Source: Halomonas sp. QHL1 (lineage in GTDB: Bacteria > Pseudomonadota > Gammaproteobacteria > Pseudomonadales > Halomonadaceae). Taken from it: DNA of 64,000 nt. This document shows, piece by piece, positions 60,755-64,000 of the stretch. The notes below the pieces were generated by a model. It saw only the letters and a program-made list of their open reading frames with translations. It was not told the origin of the DNA and did not search any database. Made by a program: the position numbers and the translations under genes. How positions within the stretch are numbered: position 1 is the stretch's first letter; each line of letters begins with the position of its first letter. The stretch covers positions 1,945,705 to 2,009,704 of the forward strand of contig NZ_MINL01000001.1 of the NCBI RefSeq assembly GCF_001882345.1. Direction: 5' to 3'.

Positions 60755-63052
60755 TTACGAGTAGCGTTGGCGTAACACCTTAGCGGCTTCCACCATATTG
60801 GCTAGCGCTGGCTCCACTTCCGCCCAACCACGGGTTTTTAGGCCGCAGTCCGGGTTTACCCACAGCCGTTCGGCGGGGATTTTTTCCAGGGCTTTCTCCA
60901 TCAAATCGACCATCCAGCTCACCTCGGGAATATTCGGGGTGTGGATATCGTAAACCCCTGGGCCGATTTCGTTGGGATAAGCGAAGTCCTGGAAGGCGTC
61001 CAACAGGTGCATATCCGAGCGCGATGTTTCAATGGTGATCACATCGGCATCAAGTGCAGCAATCGCGCCAATGATGTCGTTGAACTCCGAGTAGCACATA
61101 TGGGTATGAATCTGAGTGGCATTGCCAACGCCTGCGGCGCTAAGCTGAAAACTCTCTACCGCCCAATCAAGGTACGACTGCCACTCATGCTGGCGCAGCG
61201 GTAACCCTTCGCGCAACGCTGGCTCATCGATTTGAATAATGTTGATCCCGGCTTTTTCTAGATCCAGCACCTCATCGCGCAGCGCCAGGGCAATCTGGCG
61301 GCAGGTGGTTTCCCGCGGCTGGTCATCGCGCACAAACGACCACTGGAGAATCGTCACCGGGCCGGTCAGCATACCCTTCATGGGTTTGTCGGTCAGGGTT
61401 TGGGCGTATTCGCTCCAACGCACCGTCATCGGGGCAGGGCGCGATACGTCACCGAAGATCACCGGCGGTTTTACGCAGCGTGAACCATAGCTCTGCACCC
61501 AGCCAAACCGGGTAAAGGCAAAGCCCTCAAGCTGCTCGCCAAAGTACTCCACCATGTCGTTACGTTCGGCTTCGCCGTGAACGGGCACATCGATATCCAG
61601 CGCATGCTGACGTTCAACTGCATAGGCGATCTCGGCCTGCATGCGGGCTTCGTAGTCGGCCAACGCCAGCTCACCGGCCTTAAAAGCACCACGGGCGGAA
61701 CGAATCTCATTGGTTTGAGGGAAAGAGCCAATCGTTGTAGTGGGGAATAACGGTAGCTTGAGCGCCCGGCGTTGAGCCTCGGCACGCACGGTGTAAGGCG
61801 CCTGGCGCTGGCTATCAGCAGGGCTAACCGCCGCCAAACGCTCACTGACCACAGCTTGGTGAATACGCGTTGATTCACGCCGGGCATCCAGCGCCCGGGT
61901 GGCCTGATCCAGACGCTGCTCGTCGGCGCGCGTGGCGCGGTTATCGACCAAGCGCGCCAAAGTGACCACCTCGTCAAGCTTCTGTCGCGCAAAGGCAAGC
62001 CAACTGATTAGCTCATCACCCAGCTCCGTCTCCTGCTCCAAATCCACCGGCACATGCAGCAGCGAGCAGCTTGGCGCCAACCAAAGCCGCTGGCCCAGAC
62101 GCACTTTTAATGGCAGCAGGCGTTCCCGCAAGGCGGCCAAATCGGCCCGCCAGATATTGCGGCCATCGACAAAACCGACTGATAGCACCTGATGGGGGCC
62201 AAGGCGATCAATTACACTCTCGACTTGCTGCGGTGCGCGCACGGCGTCGATGTGTAAACCCGCCACGGGTAGACGGGTCGCCAGTGAGAGGTTGTCGCCC
62301 AAGCCGCCGAAGTAAGTGGCTAGCAATAGTTTTAGCGGCGCAGACTGAAGTCGGTGATAAGCCCGCTCATAGGCCTGCTGCCATGCCAGCGGCAGATCCT
62401 GTACCAGCGCTGGCTCATCCAACTGAACCCACTCGATGCCTTGGGTGGTGAGCCGCGCTAATATTTCGCCATACACGTTGAGTACGCTGTCGAGCAGCGT
62501 CAGGCGATCAAAATCACCGCCCTTGGTTTTGCCCAGCCATAGCCAGGTTAGTGGCCCCGTCAGCGTTACTTTCGGGGTAAAACCTGCGCGTAACGCTTCA
62601 TCCACTTCGTCAAACAGGCGGTTGGAGGCCAGGGTAAACGTTTGCCCTTCGTGCAGTTCGGGGACGAGATAGTGATAGTTGGTATCGAAGTACTTGGTCA
62701 TTTCACAGGCCGCGGCGGGCTCCCCGCTGGGCGCTCTACCCCGGGCCATACGAAAGGTAGTGTCGAGATCGATATCGCCACCAGCAACCTCTGCTTGGGC
62801 GTTAAAACGTGAAGGCACCGCTCCCAGCGCCACCGAAACATTCAGCACTTGATCATAAAACGCGAAATCGCCCACGCTAACGAAATCCAAACCCGCATCC
62901 TGCTGCGCCTGCCAGTGGCGCAAACGCAGCTCACGGCCAGTGCTTTCCAGCTCGCTACGCGAACACTCGCCTTTCCAGTACGCCTCAGTGGCTTTTTTTA
63001 GCTCTCGCTGCGCACCAATGCGGGGATAGCCGAGAATATGAGAAACTGTCAT
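60755..63052 (-). CDS. metE: Cobalamin-independent methionine synthase
   Basis: MetE transfers a methyl group from methyltetrahydropteroyl-triglutamate to homocysteine. The 765-residue product has [19 protein letters not shown] at the start, the zinc site His and Cys in [10 protein letters not shown] and the late Cys in [12 protein letters not shown]. Length is typical (E. coli 753). The ATG at 63050-63052 faces metR across 115 bp, the classic MetR-controlled arrangement. The short gap leaves no room for a cobalamin riboswitch. Confidence 0.97.
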   Translation of the reverse strand: MTVSHILGYPRIGAQRELKKATEAYWKGECSRSELESTGRELRLRHWQAQQDAGLDFVSVGDFAFYDQVLNVSVALGAVPSRFNAQAEVAGGDIDLDTTFRMARGRAPSGEPAAACEMTKYFDTNYHYLVPELHEGQTFTLASNRLFDEVDEALRAGFTPKVTLTGPLTWLWLGKTKGGDFDRLTLLDSVLNVYGEILARLTTQGIEWVQLDEPALVQDLPLAWQQAYERAYHRLQSAPLKLLLATYFGGLGDNLSLATRLPVAGLHIDAVRAPQQVESVIDRLGPHQVLSVGFVDGRNIWRADLAALRERLLPLKVRLGQRLWLAPSCSLLHVPVDLEQETELGDELISWLAFARQKLDEVVTLARLVDNRATRADEQRLDQATRALDARRESTRIHQAVVSERLAAVSPADSQRQAPYTVRAEAQRRALKLPLFPTTTIGSFPQTNEIRSARGAFKAGELALADYEARMQAEIAYAVERQHALDIDVPVHGEAERNDMVEYFGEQLEGFAFTRFGWVQSYGSRCVKPPVIFGDVSRPAPMTVRWSEYAQTLTDKPMKGMLTGPVTILQWSFVRDDQPRETTCRQIALALRDEVLDLEKAGINIIQIDEPALREGLPLRQHEWQSYLDWAVESFQLSAAGVGNATQIHTHMCYSEFNDIIGAIAALDADVITIETSRSDMHLLDAFQDFAYPNEIGPGVYDIHTPNIPEVSWMVDLMEKALEKIPAERLWVNPDCGLKTRGWAEVEPALANMVEAAKVLRQRYS

Positions 63053-63068
63053 GATGAACCCTACCAAC

Positions 63069-63082
63069 GTGAATGAATTCAC
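63069..63082. promoter_or_regulatory. Dyad in the metE-metR intergenic region
   Basis: GTGAAT-GA-ATTCAC (63069-63082) is a perfect 6-bp inverted repeat and contains TGAA and TTCA, the half-sites of the MetR box, though with four and not five bases between them. It lies 17 bp before metE and would suit control of metE. Confidence 0.4.
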
Positions 63083-63167
63083 ACAGTCTGGGCACCGCAC
63101 CTTAGTGAATCAAACTAAAGTTTCTAATATTAAAGATGAAAAATACTCACAATGACTGAGCCACTAC

Positions 63168-64000
63168 ATGATTGAGCTACGACATCTACGCACGCTGCTG
63201 GCTCTGCGCGAAACCGGCTCTCTCGTCGATGCTGCCGATCGCGTGCATTTGACCCAATCGGCGCTTTCGCACCAGCTCAAGGATCTTGAGAGCCGCGTGG
63301 AAAGCGCGCTTTTTGTGCGCAAAACCCGCCCGGTGGAATTTACCCGCGCAGGCTTGCGGCTGCTCGCCCTGGCCGATCAGGTACTACCTGAAGTACGCAA
63401 AGCGGAGCGGGATTTGGCGCGTCTGGCAGGCACCGAGCAGGGCCGTTTGCATATGGCCATCGAGTGCCACAGCTGCTTTCAGTGGCTGATGCCGACGGTG
63501 GATTATTTTCGCGACCACTGGCCAGCGGTAGAAATCGATATTCCCAGCGGCCACCACTTCGACCCACTTCCGGCGCTTGCCCGTGAGCAGCTGGATCTGG
63601 TGATCACCGCCGATCCCCAACCCCTTGAGGGCATTCACTACGCGCCGCTGTTTCGCTATGAAGGGCTATTGGCCGTCGCCCGCCAGCACCCTTTTGCCGG
63701 CCGGGGGTATATAGATCCTCAGGCGTTGGCCGAGGAAACGTTGATTACCTACCCTGTTGAGCAGTCGCGGTTGGATATTTTCACCCAGTTTCTGCAACCG
63801 GCAAATGTGCGTCCTCGGGAGATTCGCACCGCCGAATTGACGATTATGATGATGCAGCTGGTGGCCAGCGGGCGTGGCGTCTGTGCGCTGCCCAACTGGG
63901 CACTCACCGAGTATTTAGAGCGCGATTACGTGAGCGCGGTGAAGCTAGGCGAGCATGGGGTATGGAGCACGCTGTATGCAGCGATTCGCGAAGAGACCCG
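63168..64000 (+). CDS. metR: LysR-family regulator MetR (partial at window edge)
   Basis: The frame is open from the ATG at 63168 to the window end, 277 complete codons, so the C-terminus is missing. It has a LysR helix-turn-helix (MIELRHLRTLLALRETGSL, LTQSALSHQLKDLE) and an effector domain with HMAIECHSCFQWLMP and AELTIMMMQLVASGRGVCALP. MetR uses homocysteine as co-effector to regulate metE and other methionine genes; divergence from metE supports the name. Confidence 0.93.
   Translation, partial: MIELRHLRTLLALRETGSLVDAADRVHLTQSALSHQLKDLESRVESALFVRKTRPVEFTRAGLRLLALADQVLPEVRKAERDLARLAGTEQGRLHMAIECHSCFQWLMPTVDYFRDHWPAVEIDIPSGHHFDPLPALAREQLDLVITADPQPLEGIHYAPLFRYEGLLAVARQHPFAGRGYIDPQALAEETLITYPVEQSRLDIFTQFLQPANVRPREIRTAELTIMMMQLVASGRGVCALPNWALTEYLERDYVSAVKLGEHGVWSTLYAAIREET

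Noticed and set aside
63053-63167. Possible cobalamin or SAM riboswitch before metE
   Set aside because: Only 115 bp lie between metE and metR and no riboswitch core was seen; MetR control explains the arrangement.

Overview
The window is a gene-dense stretch of a gammaproteobacterial chromosome with moderately high GC. Gene content, gene order (argS, ftsN-like, hslVU, DUF971, ubiEJB, hisE, tatABC) and the acidic, halophile-looking linkers in AceF suggest a Halomonas or close Halomonadaceae relative. That placement is inference from protein character and synteny, not from a database search. No rRNA, CRISPR array, prophage, integrase or insertion sequence was found. Almost all genes are core housekeeping genes.

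Layout. 1-8372 is an acetate-scavenging locus: the end of an ActP-type acetate symporter, a small membrane protein, a CrbS-type transporter-fused hybrid sensor kinase, a convergent CrbR-type LuxR-family regulator, and acs. 8567-13205 holds sprT, a YecA/UPF0149 protein, a ClsB-like cardiolipin synthase, rsmJ-tsaB and adk. 13465-18232 is the pyruvate dehydrogenase operon aceEF. 18671-29392 holds ampD, nadC, a GNAT enzyme, trmO, purC-bamC-dapA, a PrxQ/Bcp peroxiredoxin, an AI-2E family membrane protein with a TusA-like protein, the periplasmic protease BepA, and nadA. Two identical tRNA-Lys(UUU) genes follow. 38565 down to 30054 is a tightly packed minus-strand operon purL-radD-scpA-scpB-rluB. 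38774-43586 holds mltF, tadA, tesB, a short malic enzyme and rpmE. 43771-56433 is a plus-strand run: priA, argS, ftsN-like, hslVU, DUF971, ubiE-ubiJ-ubiB, hisE, tatABC. The end holds elbB, hemB, ppk1, and the divergent metE/metR pair, with metR cut by the window edge.

The least expected signal is not a gene. Many intergenic regions carry short, degenerate tandem DNA repeats of 12-24 bp, different in sequence at each place: five 16-bp units behind ampD, three 15-bp units between the GNAT gene and trmO, three 13-bp units at the predicted prxQ transcription start, and two- to three-unit arrays before adk, after bepA, between purL and mltF, and before tatA. A palindromic REP-like element lies after bepA, and symmetric operator-like sites lie before acs, aceE and ppk1. 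These are the best candidates for something undescribed. The protein-coding content is conventional.
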